From contig NZ_SJPW01000001.1 in the NCBI RefSeq assembly GCF_007860125.1, positions 1,078,104-1,142,103 on the forward strand: a stretch of 64,000 bases of DNA. The letters are read 5' to 3'. Made by a program: the position numbers and the translations under genes. Below the pieces are notes generated by a model, which was given only the letters and a program-made list of their open reading frames with translations, ran no database searches and had not been told where the DNA came from. This DNA comes from Rubripirellula tenax. GTDB lineage: Bacteria > Planctomycetota > Planctomycetia > Pirellulales > Pirellulaceae. This document shows, in pieces, positions 9,645 through 19,480 of the stretch (positions are counted from its first letter, which is position 1; each line of letters begins with the position of its first letter).

Positions 9645-10424
9645 ATGGCCGACTGGTACGACCACCCTCAATATTTTGACATGGTGTTTCGCGATGAAAC
9701 GGATGACGAGGTGGTGTTCTTTGAAGAGGTCTTCGAGCGGTTCGGCGAAGGCGAGGTCAAGCGGTTGCTTGAACCGGGCTGTGGCAGCGGACGGTTGGTC
9801 GTCGCGATGGCGGCCAAGGGCTATGACGTGACAGGATTGGACTTGAGTCAACCAATGTTGTCGTACTTGCGAGGTCGCATGAAACGTCGCAAGTTGACCG
9901 GGACGGTCGTTCAGGGCGACATGACGGACATGAGTTTCCCGAAGGCGTTCGACGCCGCATTCTGTACGTTCAATACGTTCCGCCATTTGATCAACGAAGG
10001 GGCGGCTGAGAAACACTTGCGCAGCGTTGCCGCAAACGTTCGCGCCGGCGGTCTGTATATCTTGGGGTTCCATTTGATTCCGATGGACGCGGACCCCGAT
10101 TGCACGGAACGATGGAAGGCGTCGTCGGGCGGTACCAAAGTCAGCGTGACGCTGCGGGTGATCGATTTTGATCGCAAACGTCGGCAAGAAATGTTGCGAG
10201 TATCGATCAAGGCGGTCAAACGTTCCGGCGCGGTCGAACGAATTCGCAGCGAGTTTCCGCTGCGGCTGTACACGCCGACTCAGGCGAAGCGATTGTTGGA
10301 GAAAGTCGCCGACGTGTGGCAGATCCGGGGCATCTATGACTTTGACTACGACCTGGATTCGCCGCGAAAGATCGACAATGATTTGACGGACGCCGTTTTC
10401 GTACTGGGGCGAAAGCCGTCGTGA
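9645..10424 (+). CDS. Class I SAM-dependent methyltransferase
   Basis: 259 aa, cytoplasmic. The SAM-binding motif I is LEPGCGSGRL (about 42-51), followed by an acidic 'GLDLS' strand and a 'GDMTDMSF' motif. The fold matches the methyltransferase domain 25/11 group. The ATG at 9645 is taken rather than the TTG directly before it. The substrate cannot be told from the sequence. It stands 50 bases after the cytochrome gene on the same strand but has no obvious link to it. Confidence 0.88.
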   Translation: MADWYDHPQYFDMVFRDETDDEVVFFEEVFERFGEGEVKRLLEPGCGSGRLVVAMAAKGYDVTGLDLSQPMLSYLRGRMKRRKLTGTVVQGDMTDMSFPKAFDAAFCTFNTFRHLINEGAAEKHLRSVAANVRAGGLYILGFHLIPMDADPDCTERWKASSGGTKVSVTLRVIDFDRKRRQEMLRVSIKAVKRSGAVERIRSEFPLRLYTPTQAKRLLEKVADVWQIRGIYDFDYDLDSPRKIDNDLTDAVFVLGRKPS

Positions 10425-10632
10425 TGGGTTCGGTAAAGTGTTCCGATTGAGGGGACTTTGACGAATTTTCGGATTATTCCGATTTTGGGTCGATGTCTTG
10501 GATGCTTCTTGTCGATATCGCTAGGGAACCGGTCGGTGTGTACCGACGCGACTGCGGAATTCGCAGGCTGGTTTGTTCCCGGGGGGGAAATCGATTTCGG
10601 TGCTGTTTCACGACACGCCATCCAAGCATCCC

Positions 10633-12333
10633 ATGGTGAAGCCCGTGCTTACCCTCAAAAATTCAATCTGTTTCTCCGTTGCCTTGCTAGTCTCGCTGAC
10701 TGCGGGCACCGTGGCCGAGGGACAAACCTCCCAGCGTTCGAACTCGACGACAAAGACGCAAAGCGTTCGGACCAACGAGCGAGTCGCTCGAGCGAATTGG
10801 CAACCCACTCGCAACACCCAACCGGCGACCACCAAGTCACGGCCGTTGGTTGACGCACCGTTGGAGCCGGCGGCCCCAGAGCGGTCCGTCAAGAGTGCCG
10901 TCCGCCGCGTGAAACAGGTCGGCCACGGTATTCCGGTTCCGCCTTCGGACACGATGTCGATTATGGATTCACATGAAATCCTGGACGGCCAAGTGATGCT
11001 GTCGCCGATGGAAGGCGAGATCATCTACGAAGGTGACGTCAGCTACGGTAACGAAGTCAGCTACGGCGGCGACTCTTCCTGCGATGCGATGGGCGGCTGT
11101 GGATGCGGCGACGTTCTGTGCGGCGGCGGTTGCGATTCGATGGGCAGTTGCGGAGGCGGAACCTGTGGCGGAGCCGGATGCAGCACCTGTGGCGAACTGA
11201 TCAGCCCCGCAGCTTGGCGTCCATGCGTCACGCTTTGCCTGCCTCAAGACGGTTGGTTCAGCGCCGAATACCTGGCTTGGTTCCAAGACGGGATGTCGTT
11301 GCCAGCATTGGTGTCGACCAGCCCCAACGGAACCAGCGAAACGCAGGCCGGTGTGCTGGGCGGACCCGCAACGGTTCTGTTCGGCGGCGACAAAGTGTTG
11401 GACAACTCGATCGACGGTTTCCGTTTGAACTTCGGCGTGTGGTTGGACAAGTGCCACACGTGGGGATTGGGCGGCGAGTACTTCCGAATCGGAGAAGCCA
11501 GCGAATCGTTTTCACGTACCAGCAGCGGATCGACCATCCTGGCTCGCCCGTTCTTCAACATCAATCCGACCACCGGCGCGGCACGTGAAGATGCCGAACT
11601 GGTGGCTTATCCCAACGTCGTTGCGGGCAACGTGACCGCTCGTGCGACCAGCGAACTGTTCGGAACCGGTATGCACCTTCGCTATCTGCGATGCTGCAAC
11701 GAAGGTTGCACCAGCGGATTGTTCTGCGGATGCCCCGGGCACTTTTGTAGCCGTCAAGAAGCAATGTTCGGATACCGTTACTTGCAACTCGACGAATCCG
11801 TTGGGATCACCGAAAACCTTCAAGGCAGCAACCCGGTCGGTTCGTTCAACATCATGGACCGCTTCGAGACTCAGAACCAATTCAACGGTGTTGACTTGGG
11901 ATGGAAGTACCGACGCACCCGCGGATATTGGACCGCCGATGCGATGCTGCGAATGGCTGTTGGTGTGACCAATCAAACGGTGCGAATTAACGGCTCAACG
12001 TCGATCGACGGTGGTGCGGCACAATCGGGCGGCCTCCTTGCTCAACGCGGAAACATTGGCAACTACGAACAAGACGAGTTCTCGGTGATTCCGGAATTGG
12101 ACCTGAAGCTCGGCTACCAATTGACCGAACGCTTCCGTGCGACTGTTGGCTACACGTTCTTGTACTGGTCCAACGTGGTGCGTCCTGGCGATCAAATCTC
12201 GCGAGACCTCAACCCGGCCTTGTTGCCACCCGAACAACAACCATTCACCGGTGCAGTTCGTCCGAACTTCAAGTTCGACACGACTGACTACTGGGCTCAA
12301 GGCATCTCGATCGGTGGCGAATACCGCTGGTAG
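10633..12333 (+). CDS. BBP7 family outer-membrane beta-barrel protein
   Basis: 566 aa. The ATG at 10633 gives a good signal peptide (MVKPVLTLKNSICFSVALLVSLTAG). A basic, low-complexity linker is followed by a Gly/Cys-rich segment at about 145-195 with many GCG and CGGG motifs (roughly a dozen cysteines). A domain of alternating aromatic and polar strands then ends in 'GISIGGEYRW', the terminal aromatic expected of an outer-membrane barrel. The family (BBP7, PF07585) is nearly confined to Planctomycetes. Its function is not known. Confidence 0.85.
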   Translation: MVKPVLTLKNSICFSVALLVSLTAGTVAEGQTSQRSNSTTKTQSVRTNERVARANWQPTRNTQPATTKSRPLVDAPLEPAAPERSVKSAVRRVKQVGHGIPVPPSDTMSIMDSHEILDGQVMLSPMEGEIIYEGDVSYGNEVSYGGDSSCDAMGGCGCGDVLCGGGCDSMGSCGGGTCGGAGCSTCGELISPAAWRPCVTLCLPQDGWFSAEYLAWFQDGMSLPALVSTSPNGTSETQAGVLGGPATVLFGGDKVLDNSIDGFRLNFGVWLDKCHTWGLGGEYFRIGEASESFSRTSSGSTILARPFFNINPTTGAAREDAELVAYPNVVAGNVTARATSELFGTGMHLRYLRCCNEGCTSGLFCGCPGHFCSRQEAMFGYRYLQLDESVGITENLQGSNPVGSFNIMDRFETQNQFNGVDLGWKYRRTRGYWTADAMLRMAVGVTNQTVRINGSTSIDGGAAQSGGLLAQRGNIGNYEQDEFSVIPELDLKLGYQLTERFRATVGYTFLYWSNVVRPGDQISRDLNPALLPPEQQPFTGAVRPNFKFDTTDYWAQGISIGGEYRW

Positions 12334-12589
12334 TTGTCACGAAGCCGACCGCGACGCAACGCTCACCGGTTCCGTGTCACCGGCCGGACTTGAGTCGACA
12401 TTCAACGGACCAACATCGATTGGGCAGAAATCGTCAAGATTGCATGCCAATCCGGTTCGTTCCAAAAATACCGTTGAAGACTGTTGGGCCGATTGTCCGA
12501 TAGTCACCCATACGGTCTGCCTCTTGATTTGCAACTTTGGCTATCGCCCCTTCGCATCCTAGCGTTCAAAGAAACATCGGAAGATCAAA
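12334..12589. other. Intergenic region, promoter region of the giant DUF11 protein
   Basis: 256 bases with no gene. A GGAAGA ribosome site stands before the ATG at 12590. No clear hairpin or operator was seen. Confidence 0.35.
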
Positions 12590-15500
12590 ATGGTCTGGAA
12601 AAATATCTTCAATCGTTTCGCTTCGTCGAAGCCCGCGAACTCGAAATCGTCGGCTTCTAAGAAGCGATCCAAGCGAAAGACCAACGATCGCCTGCTTCGC
12701 ATGGAACACATGGAACGCCGCGAATTGATGGCTTCGGACCTGGGTGTGATCACCGGTACAACGTTCGTCGATCAAGGAAACGACGGTTTCACGCCGACGG
12801 ACCCGCCCGTCTTGGTCAATGCGTCCGGCAACCTAGTCGCACCCGGAACTGCCGGCGCGACAGGCGTTCAAATCCAATTGTTCAACGATGACGGTACAAC
12901 ACCGGGCGCGTTCGACGGATCCGACACGCTGGTCGGCACAACGACATCGGATTTGTCGGGACGATACCGCTTCGACGGTCTTTCGGCCGGATCGTACTTC
13001 GTTCAACAGGGCACGGTGCCTCAACTGAGCACGCCTGCACCGTTGCTGGCCACGATCGCCGATGACACAGGCGTCCGCACCGCGTTGATCGACGACTATT
13101 CGGCCACGCCTACGACAGTGCTTGCCAACGGTGCCAACCCGAACCAATTCACTTCCGTTACGGCATCCGAAGCCATCGGCGGCAACCGAGACGTCACGGT
13201 CAGTCTGACTTCGGGCGGCAGTTTGCTGTTTGATGTCATCCCGGGATCCAGTCTATTGACGGTTTCGTCGGGTGGTGACGGTATCGGCAGCGTCGGCGTT
13301 CAATACGACGGCTCGGAGTCGACCGCGACACTGGATGCCACAGGCCTTCGCACCGGCGGTGTCGGAGTCTCGTTGGGTGGCGGTGCACCAACAGTCGACG
13401 TCGACCCCGATGGCGGACTGATCGCGCTGCTTCGCGCAGAAAATGCGGGTGACCAAATCCAGATCATCGTTCACTCGGATGCCACCAATTCGTCGATCGC
13501 AAGCGTTGCCATTCCCGCCGGCGCGACACTGCAAGAATTGTACGTCCCATTTTCGTCGTTCACGATCAACACCGGTACCGGTGCTGACTTCAACGACGTT
13601 GGCGCAATCGAAACCAACGTTCCGATCACGGTAACGAATAACGATGTTTTCGTTTCGATCGTCGAAGCGATCATGCCGGAAATTCAGACCGTGAATCTGG
13701 CAAACATTCAAACAGTGTCACTGGGCGGCACGCTGTTTACAGATAGTTCACAGGGCGGCCAGAACGATGGCATCCGACAGAACACCGAAGCCGGCGTTGT
13801 CGGTGTAACCGTCCAATTGTACGAACTGGTCGATCCCAACGGCACCGTCGATCCCGCAACCGCGACGCCGATTGCCACAGCCACAACGACTGCGGGCGGC
13901 GTTTACAACTTTGCCGGCTTGAACCCCGGCCACTATGCGGTTGTGGTTCCGGCATCCCAGTTCACCGCCGGCGCCCAACTGTTCGGCTTTGCCAACAGCA
14001 CCGGCAACGACCCCGCACCCGACGCCGACAACAATGTCGACAACGATGACAACGGAACCGTCCTTGCATCGGGCGACGTGATCTCCAGCACGATCACGTT
14101 GGAATCGAATCTTGAACCGACCAACGACGCCGACACCGACGCCAACACAAACACCACGCTTGACTTCGGTTTCTTCCCACAAATCGACTTGTCGATCACC
14201 AAGACGATCGTCGCTGCGTCGTCGACTCTGGCGGCAGGCGGAAACGTCGTGTTCGACATCGTGGTGCAAAACGCCGGACCTCTGACCGCGACCAACGTCG
14301 TTGTGGAAGACGTGTTCCCGGCCGGCTTGACGTTCACCGGATTGAGCAACGCCTCTGGTGCGTTCACACAAAGTGTCAACGGTGCAACCGTCAGCGTCAC
14401 GTTGGGCACCGTCGCCGCGGGTTCCACCGCGACGTTCCGATTGAGTGCCACGATCGCGACCAACCAAACTACCGACTTGACCAACACGGCGACGGTTTCG
14501 GGTACCGAGGTGGAAACGGTCACCACCAACAATACCGAGAGCGAACTGGTCGATCTGGTCTCGTCGGACCTGCGGATTGAAAAGACCGACTTGACCGACC
14601 CGGTCAACGCCGGCAATCAATTCACATACGAAATCACCGTCACCAACGATGGACCCGATGGCGCAGCCGGTGTGGTCGTGGTCGACCCCTTGCCCGTCGG
14701 AGTGGCATTCATCAGCGGCAACGTCGATGGCGCTGCCAACTTGGTCAGCTTCAACGCGACCTCTCGCGAAGTCACCGCAACCGTCGGAACGCTTGCCAAT
14801 GCGGCAACCTCGACGATCACGCTGGTTGTCGAAGTCAGCCCCGATGCGGCCAGCCCGTTGATCAACACCGCTTCGGTAACGGCCAGCCCCAACACCGACC
14901 CGAATCCGAACAACAACTCGACCGACGAAGATACTACGATCAACCGCGAAGTCGATGTTGCAATCGACAAGACGGTATCGGGCACGGCCATCGCTGGTCG
15001 TACGGTGACTTATACGGTCGTGGCCACCAACAACGGTCCGAGCCAAGCTCGCGGTGTCACCGTGGTTGATACGCTTGATGCAAACTTGACTCTTGTCGCG
15101 GGCAGCTTCGACGCCGGCACGTCCGGTGTGACCGTGTCGCAGAGCGGCCAAACGCTGACCTTCGACGTCGGATTGCTGGATCCGTCGGAAACCCAAACGT
15201 TCTCCTTTGACGTCCTGATCGATTCGGCGGCGACAGGTGTGATTCCCAACTCGGCAACGATCAACACGACCGACACCGATTCCACGCCCGGCAACAATAC
15301 CGACAGCGTCGATATCAACCCAGGTCGCCAAGTCGATTTGATCCTTACCAAAAACGTCGACAAAGCAACGGCCGTTCCCGGACAAGACACGCTGGTCTAC
15401 ACATTCATCGTCAGCCACGACACCGACAGCGTCAGTGACGCGTCGTCCGTCGTCGTCACCGATGTGATGCCCGCCGGATTGGCGGGCGTCGTGATCACCG

Positions 15501-16897
15501 CACCGACCGCGACGACCAGCAACTTTGCCAACGGCACGATCACCGTGAACTTCGATTCGCTGCCAATCGGCGAGACTCGCGAGTTTACCGTGACTGCAAC
15601 GGTCAACAACGACGCAGTCGGCGATGCGTCGGGCAACATCGTCAATCCGGCTTCGGTGGCTTCGTCGGGCACCGACTTGGACACGACCAACAACTCGGCG
15701 ACCGCGACGACCAACCTGACACCGGTCTTTGACATCACTGTCAATAAGACGGTCAACAATGCGACGCCCGCCGTCAACGGCACGGTGACATACAGTGTCG
15801 TTGTTGCCAACGACGGCCCAAGTCGCGCCACCGGCGTCGTCTTGACGGACGTTGTACCTGCTGGATTGACGCTGCAAACGGCGACACTCGATGGCGTCAC
15901 CGGAACGCAGACCGGCAGCAATATTATCTTCCCCGCGATCGCGTTGGCACCCAATGCCACCGCCACAGCGACACTGACATTCACTGTTGCATCGACCGCA
16001 TCGGGAACGATCACCAACACGGCCAACACGAACGACTTGTCCGCCGCCGGTGAAGACGACATCACCAACAACTCCGACACGGTCGATATCACGGTCACAC
16101 CGGTCGTCGACTTGGCGATCACCAAAACCGTATCCGACGATGCGGTCGCAGCCGGCGATTCGTTGACCTACACGATCAACGTGGTCAACAACGGTCCGTC
16201 ATCGGCGACCAACGTCATCGTCACCGACAACCTGCCGGCCGGTGTGACGTTGACGGGCGGCACACGACCCGACGGTTCAGCGTTCACCACGACGGGTGGC
16301 AATGGTGTCACGATCAACGGCAGCTCCATCACCGTCAACGGTGGTAACCTGGCCAGTGCCGGCACGTTCAGCTTTACGGTCACCGCGACGGTGAACGCCG
16401 GCGTCACGGCGGCCCAAGTCAACACCGCGTCGGTCGATTCGGACACCAACGAAACGGCTTTGACCAACAACACGGCAACGGCATCGACAACCGTCGATCC
16501 TCTGACCGGATCGATTGCCGGTAAGGTGTTCCTAGACGTCAACACCAACGGCATCTTCGACACCGGGGACACTGGCATCGAAGGTGTGTCCGTCCGATTG
16601 ACGGGCACCGACGACTTGGGCACGGTTGTTGACCGTACGGTCCAAACCAACGCATCGGGCGACTACGTGTTCGCCCAACTGGCCGCGGGCACCTACAGCG
16701 TCATCGAAACGGATCCGGAAGCGTTTGACGACGGTGCGGAGTCAGCCGGAACCGGAGCCGTGTCGTCCAACACCGGCCAGGACACGTTCACGAACTTGCG
16801 AATCGCCGCCGGCGGGACCGCCGCAGCGTTCAACTTCGGGGAACTTGCGTTCGTCGACGCATTGTCGAAACGACGTTTCATCGCGTCAAACCGCTAA
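12590..16897 (+). CDS. Giant SdrD-like/DUF11 repeat surface protein
   Basis: 1435 aa with a strongly acidic, Thr/Asn/Asp-rich body. The N-terminus is basic (NIFNRFASSKPANSKSSASKK) and carries the short motif 'MEHMERRELMAS' near residue 40. Planctomycete extracellular proteins often have an L/M-E-x-R-x-L-x-A/S motif there in place of a normal signal peptide. Two SdrD B-like domains follow, then six tandem DUF11 repeats of about 120-130 aa. Each repeat starts with a 'DLxITKTV'-type strand and contains a 'VxNNGPSxA' core. A final SdrD B-like domain ends with LSKRRFIASNR. The role is probably cell-surface adhesion or structure. The gene is flanked by a clear terminator. Confidence 0.85.
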   Translation: MVWKNIFNRFASSKPANSKSSASKKRSKRKTNDRLLRMEHMERRELMASDLGVITGTTFVDQGNDGFTPTDPPVLVNASGNLVAPGTAGATGVQIQLFNDDGTTPGAFDGSDTLVGTTTSDLSGRYRFDGLSAGSYFVQQGTVPQLSTPAPLLATIADDTGVRTALIDDYSATPTTVLANGANPNQFTSVTASEAIGGNRDVTVSLTSGGSLLFDVIPGSSLLTVSSGGDGIGSVGVQYDGSESTATLDATGLRTGGVGVSLGGGAPTVDVDPDGGLIALLRAENAGDQIQIIVHSDATNSSIASVAIPAGATLQELYVPFSSFTINTGTGADFNDVGAIETNVPITVTNNDVFVSIVEAIMPEIQTVNLANIQTVSLGGTLFTDSSQGGQNDGIRQNTEAGVVGVTVQLYELVDPNGTVDPATATPIATATTTAGGVYNFAGLNPGHYAVVVPASQFTAGAQLFGFANSTGNDPAPDADNNVDNDDNGTVLASGDVISSTITLESNLEPTNDADTDANTNTTLDFGFFPQIDLSITKTIVAASSTLAAGGNVVFDIVVQNAGPLTATNVVVEDVFPAGLTFTGLSNASGAFTQSVNGATVSVTLGTVAAGSTATFRLSATIATNQTTDLTNTATVSGTEVETVTTNNTESELVDLVSSDLRIEKTDLTDPVNAGNQFTYEITVTNDGPDGAAGVVVVDPLPVGVAFISGNVDGAANLVSFNATSREVTATVGTLANAATSTITLVVEVSPDAASPLINTASVTASPNTDPNPNNNSTDEDTTINREVDVAIDKTVSGTAIAGRTVTYTVVATNNGPSQARGVTVVDTLDANLTLVAGSFDAGTSGVTVSQSGQTLTFDVGLLDPSETQTFSFDVLIDSAATGVIPNSATINTTDTDSTPGNNTDSVDINPGRQVDLILTKNVDKATAVPGQDTLVYTFIVSHDTDSVSDASSVVVTDVMPAGLAGVVITAPTATTSNFANGTITVNFDSLPIGETREFTVTATVNNDAVGDASGNIVNPASVASSGTDLDTTNNSATATTNLTPVFDITVNKTVNNATPAVNGTVTYSVVVANDGPSRATGVVLTDVVPAGLTLQTATLDGVTGTQTGSNIIFPAIALAPNATATATLTFTVASTASGTITNTANTNDLSAAGEDDITNNSDTVDITVTPVVDLAITKTVSDDAVAAGDSLTYTINVVNNGPSSATNVIVTDNLPAGVTLTGGTRPDGSAFTTTGGNGVTINGSSITVNGGNLASAGTFSFTVTATVNAGVTAAQVNTASVDSDTNETALTNNTATASTTVDPLTGSIAGKVFLDVNTNGIFDTGDTGIEGVSVRLTGTDDLGTVVDRTVQTNASGDYVFAQLAAGTYSVIETDPEAFDDGAESAGTGAVSSNTGQDTFTNLRIAAGGTAAAFNFGELAFVDALSKRRFIASNR

Positions 16898-16993
16898 CTC
16901 GAACGTTCGACGTCCGATTCGGATTTGGGTGGCGGGAGCCGGTGGAAATAACCTGAATCAGTTCACGGACGACGACACAACGTTCTTGAAGCG

Positions 16994-17033
16994 AAGAACG
17001 CTCGGCTTTCGGGGGGAAGCCGGGCGTTCTTTA
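16994..17033 (+). terminator. Rho-independent terminator of the DUF11 gene
   Basis: A 15-bp stem, AAGAACGCTCGGCTT paired with AAGCCGGGCGTTCTT (one G-T wobble), encloses a short G-rich loop and is followed by T-rich sequence. It is 97 bases after the stop codon. Confidence 0.85.
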
Positions 17034-17066
17034 TAGACCTACTGAGGAATCGTGATCGCCGCGTCG

Positions 17067-17528
17067 CTACTTCTCCGGTGCATCTGCTGGGTCCGCTTCC
17101 GCTTTCACAATCTTACCAAGCATGTGTCCGCCGACCGCATCGTGTTGCCACGTTCCGGCGTAACGTCCCGAGTGGATCATGACGCGGGCGTCGAAGGTGC
17201 CCATGCCGGGAATCCACATCGCGTCAAGCGTGATCACCGGTGTGTCACCGGACCACAGGATCTTGATGTCCAGCGGTACTTCGCTGTCGACTTCGCCGTA
17301 CTTGATGCGGGCCGTCAATCGATACTTGTCCGCCTCGGGCAATTTCTCGCACTTGCTGATCGTGTAGTGTTCCGTCTTGGGCGATTTGTCTTCTTTGCCG
17401 TCAACGGTGAACTTGCCAACAAACTGGGCACCCGACAAATAGCTTGCCAAACGCGTCTCGCGATTGCCCTCGTCTGCGAACGTCAACGATGCCAAAACCG
17501 TGCAAGCCGCAAGCATCCACCAACGCAT
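17067..17528 (-). CDS. Small secreted protein of unknown function
   Basis: 153 aa with a short signal peptide (MRWWMLAACTVLASLTFA). The mature protein is a mix of beta-strand sequence, for example 'VPLDIKILWSGDTPVITLD' and 'RYAGTWQHDAVGGHMLGKIVK', the latter resembling a lipocalin- or calycin-like end strand. I recognise no named family with certainty. It is convergent with the DUF11 gene and lies 57 bases upstream of the end of the CinA-like gene region. Confidence 0.7.
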   Translation of the reverse strand: MRWWMLAACTVLASLTFADEGNRETRLASYLSGAQFVGKFTVDGKEDKSPKTEHYTISKCEKLPEADKYRLTARIKYGEVDSEVPLDIKILWSGDTPVITLDAMWIPGMGTFDARVMIHSGRYAGTWQHDAVGGHMLGKIVKAEADPADAPEK

Positions 17529-17584
17529 GATTGTTTTTCCAATGTGAAATAAGGAACGTACTTGAGTCGACGACGACCCCGTTT

Positions 17585-18826
17585 CTAGTTTAACAGCTCA
17601 CGCAGCCACGCCATCGCCGACTTGCCAATCCGCGCGTGAAGAATGTCGGGGTGCCCGCCAATGGTCAACTCGAATGGCTGTTTTTTCCCATCAGGCCCGA
17701 TCGCCAAAATCTTCACGTCGGCGGCTGGTAGTGGCGTGTCCGACGCAACATCCAACGCCGGATACGCGTCTACCAACAACACCCAGCTGGAACCGAATTT
17801 GGTGCGCACTTGGTCGACCGCGTCCGAAAAATCCGATGCCGCAAACATTTGGACCAAGTCGTTTCGCGTCGCCAACGATAGACCGCCACGGTAGGCCGGA
17901 GAATCGCCCAACGACGCGAACCAGTCACCCAGCACCGCCGCGCGGCCCAATTCGATCACCGCCAACGATTCGTCACGCGCTCGCAATCTCGCCTCGATCG
18001 CGTGTTGCTGTTCGAATGATTCCCCGTCACCAAAGTAGAATTCAGGAACCAACCGCAGGATTTCTTGACGCGTCTGGGCGATCATCGCGTCGCACGTTTC
18101 GTCCGTGTCGGCAGTCGCCGTGATTCGTAACGAGATCGTTGCACCGCTGACCGTGATGCCAACGCGTGGTTCTCGGTCGCGAGAAATCATTTCGCCGAGC
18201 CGCTGCTCCATATCACTTTCGCCGGTTCCGAAAAACTTCATCACCGCGTGACGGATCCTCGAACCGCCACCCGACATCGCGGCAATTCGCGGCGCCACGG
18301 TCTCGTCGAACATCCGTTTCATTTCGGCCGGCACACCGGGTAGCGCAAAAATACGACTGGCTGGTTTGCCGGTTCGGTCGACGGCCAGGTCAATTCCGGG
18401 CGCGGTGCCTTGGGGGTTAAATACCTCGTCGCTGCCGACCGGAAACATTGCTTGGACGCTGTTCCGTTCGGGCATCGGTCGTTGTCGTCGGGCGAACATG
18501 CTTTCGATGTGCTTCATCGCCGACTCTCGCATTTCCAATGGTCGATCGACGACCGCTGCGAGTGCTTCGCGCGTCAAGTCGTCACGCGTCGGCCCCAAGC
18601 CTCCGGTTGCGACAACGATGTCGGCTCGCGCCGCGGCGATTCGAAACACGTCGACGTTGTCGGCCAAGGTGTCGCCGACGGTCGAATGGAACTTAACCGT
18701 CACACCCAGTTCGCCCACCCGTTGGCTAAGCCATTGGGCGTTGGTGTCTAGCCGGGCCCCCGTGGTCATTTCGTCGCCGATCGAGATCACTTCACAAGTC
18801 AGTTGGCGGCAGTGGGGCGTCGTCAT
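17585..18826 (-). CDS. cinA: CinA family protein with degenerate amidase domain
   Basis: 413 aa. The N-terminal domain is the MoCF/CinA fold: 'EVISIGDEMTTGARLDTN', 'VVATGGLGPTRDDLTREAL' and 'FALPGVPAEMKRMF' are all classic. The C-terminal domain aligns with nicotinamide-nucleotide amidase, but the usual AESCTGG is replaced by 'IELGRAA' and the later SNxxK region by 'TRNDL'. The catalytic Ser and Lys are therefore missing. The ATG at 18826 overlaps the end of the upstream gene by 35 bases; a GTG close to the stop of that gene is an alternative. The longer frame to 18901 has a proline-rich start and is unlikely. Confidence 0.85.
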   Translation of the reverse strand: MTTPHCRQLTCEVISIGDEMTTGARLDTNAQWLSQRVGELGVTVKFHSTVGDTLADNVDVFRIAAARADIVVATGGLGPTRDDLTREALAAVVDRPLEMRESAMKHIESMFARRQRPMPERNSVQAMFPVGSDEVFNPQGTAPGIDLAVDRTGKPASRIFALPGVPAEMKRMFDETVAPRIAAMSGGGSRIRHAVMKFFGTGESDMEQRLGEMISRDREPRVGITVSGATISLRITATADTDETCDAMIAQTRQEILRLVPEFYFGDGESFEQQHAIEARLRARDESLAVIELGRAAVLGDWFASLGDSPAYRGGLSLATRNDLVQMFAASDFSDAVDQVRTKFGSSWVLLVDAYPALDVASDTPLPAADVKILAIGPDGKKQPFELTIGGHPDILHARIGKSAMAWLRELLN

Positions 18827-19394
18827 GGTCAGGCGAGGTTGGGGAGGGGGATGCGTCGGCGGAATCAGATTCGGATTCGGCAGCCTGGGCGGTCGATTCA
18901 TCGAGCCGAACTTTCGTCCGCACTGCGGTAATGTTCAAGGCACGTGGCGGTTGATGGTTGAGCACCAACACGCGATGCGTATAGTTCGGCTCGCGTTCGA
19001 ACAATAACTGCTGGTCAACCCAAACAACAGGCCGCCCGTCGGCCGGTTCGATTTCAAAGTACCACCAAACGTGGGCCCCGTCGCGATCGCGACCGATCCA
19101 GTGGTACTTGCTGGGATCCGGGCGTCCCGACTTGGGCGGATCGGCGACGCGAAAGCGTCGCTGCAGATAGGCGATCGCCCAGCTCGAAACTTCGCCGTCG
19201 CCCTGGACCGACTTTTTGATCCAACGCTCGTCGTCGTTGTCCATGCGGATAGCGACCTCGAAACGTTTGGATTCGTCGTTCCATTCCACCTCCGTCACGG
19301 TCTCGTGAACCGGGTGCATTGCAAAAATCAATAGCAGCAGAGCTTGGCACATGGGTATCGGGTTTCCGCCATTGCGTGGGTTTCGGAGCCTCAT
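18792..19394 (-). CDS. DUF6702-like secreted protein
   Basis: 200 aa from the ATG at 19394, or 186 aa from 19352; neither has a strong ribosome site. A hydrophobic N-terminal stretch (QALLLLIFAM) ends in 'HPVHETVTEVEW', the mature start typical of DUF6702 proteins. 'WWYFEIE' and 'QQLLFEREPNYTHRVLVLN' follow in the C-terminal half. The tail is acidic and low-complexity. A frame continuing to 19631 overlaps the divergent FlgI-like gene and is rejected. The function is unknown. It is translationally close to the CinA gene. Confidence 0.72.
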   Translation of the reverse strand: MRLRNPRNGGNPIPMCQALLLLIFAMHPVHETVTEVEWNDESKRFEVAIRMDNDDERWIKKSVQGDGEVSSWAIAYLQRRFRVADPPKSGRPDPSKYHWIGRDRDGAHVWWYFEIEPADGRPVVWVDQQLLFEREPNYTHRVLVLNHQPPRALNITAVRTKVRLDESTAQAAESESDSADASPSPTSPDHDDAPLPPTDL

Positions 19395-19480
19395 TGTAGG
19401 GCCAGACTCGTATTGCTGCGAACGTCCCAAATGCTGTATCAAGCCGGATGATTGTGACCGTTTTTGCTTTGAAAATAGGG

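Noticed and set aside
13748-15877. 709-codon minus-strand frame
   Set aside because: It is antisense to the DUF11 repeats, arginine/valine/asparagine skewed with no signal, and arises from their codon pattern.
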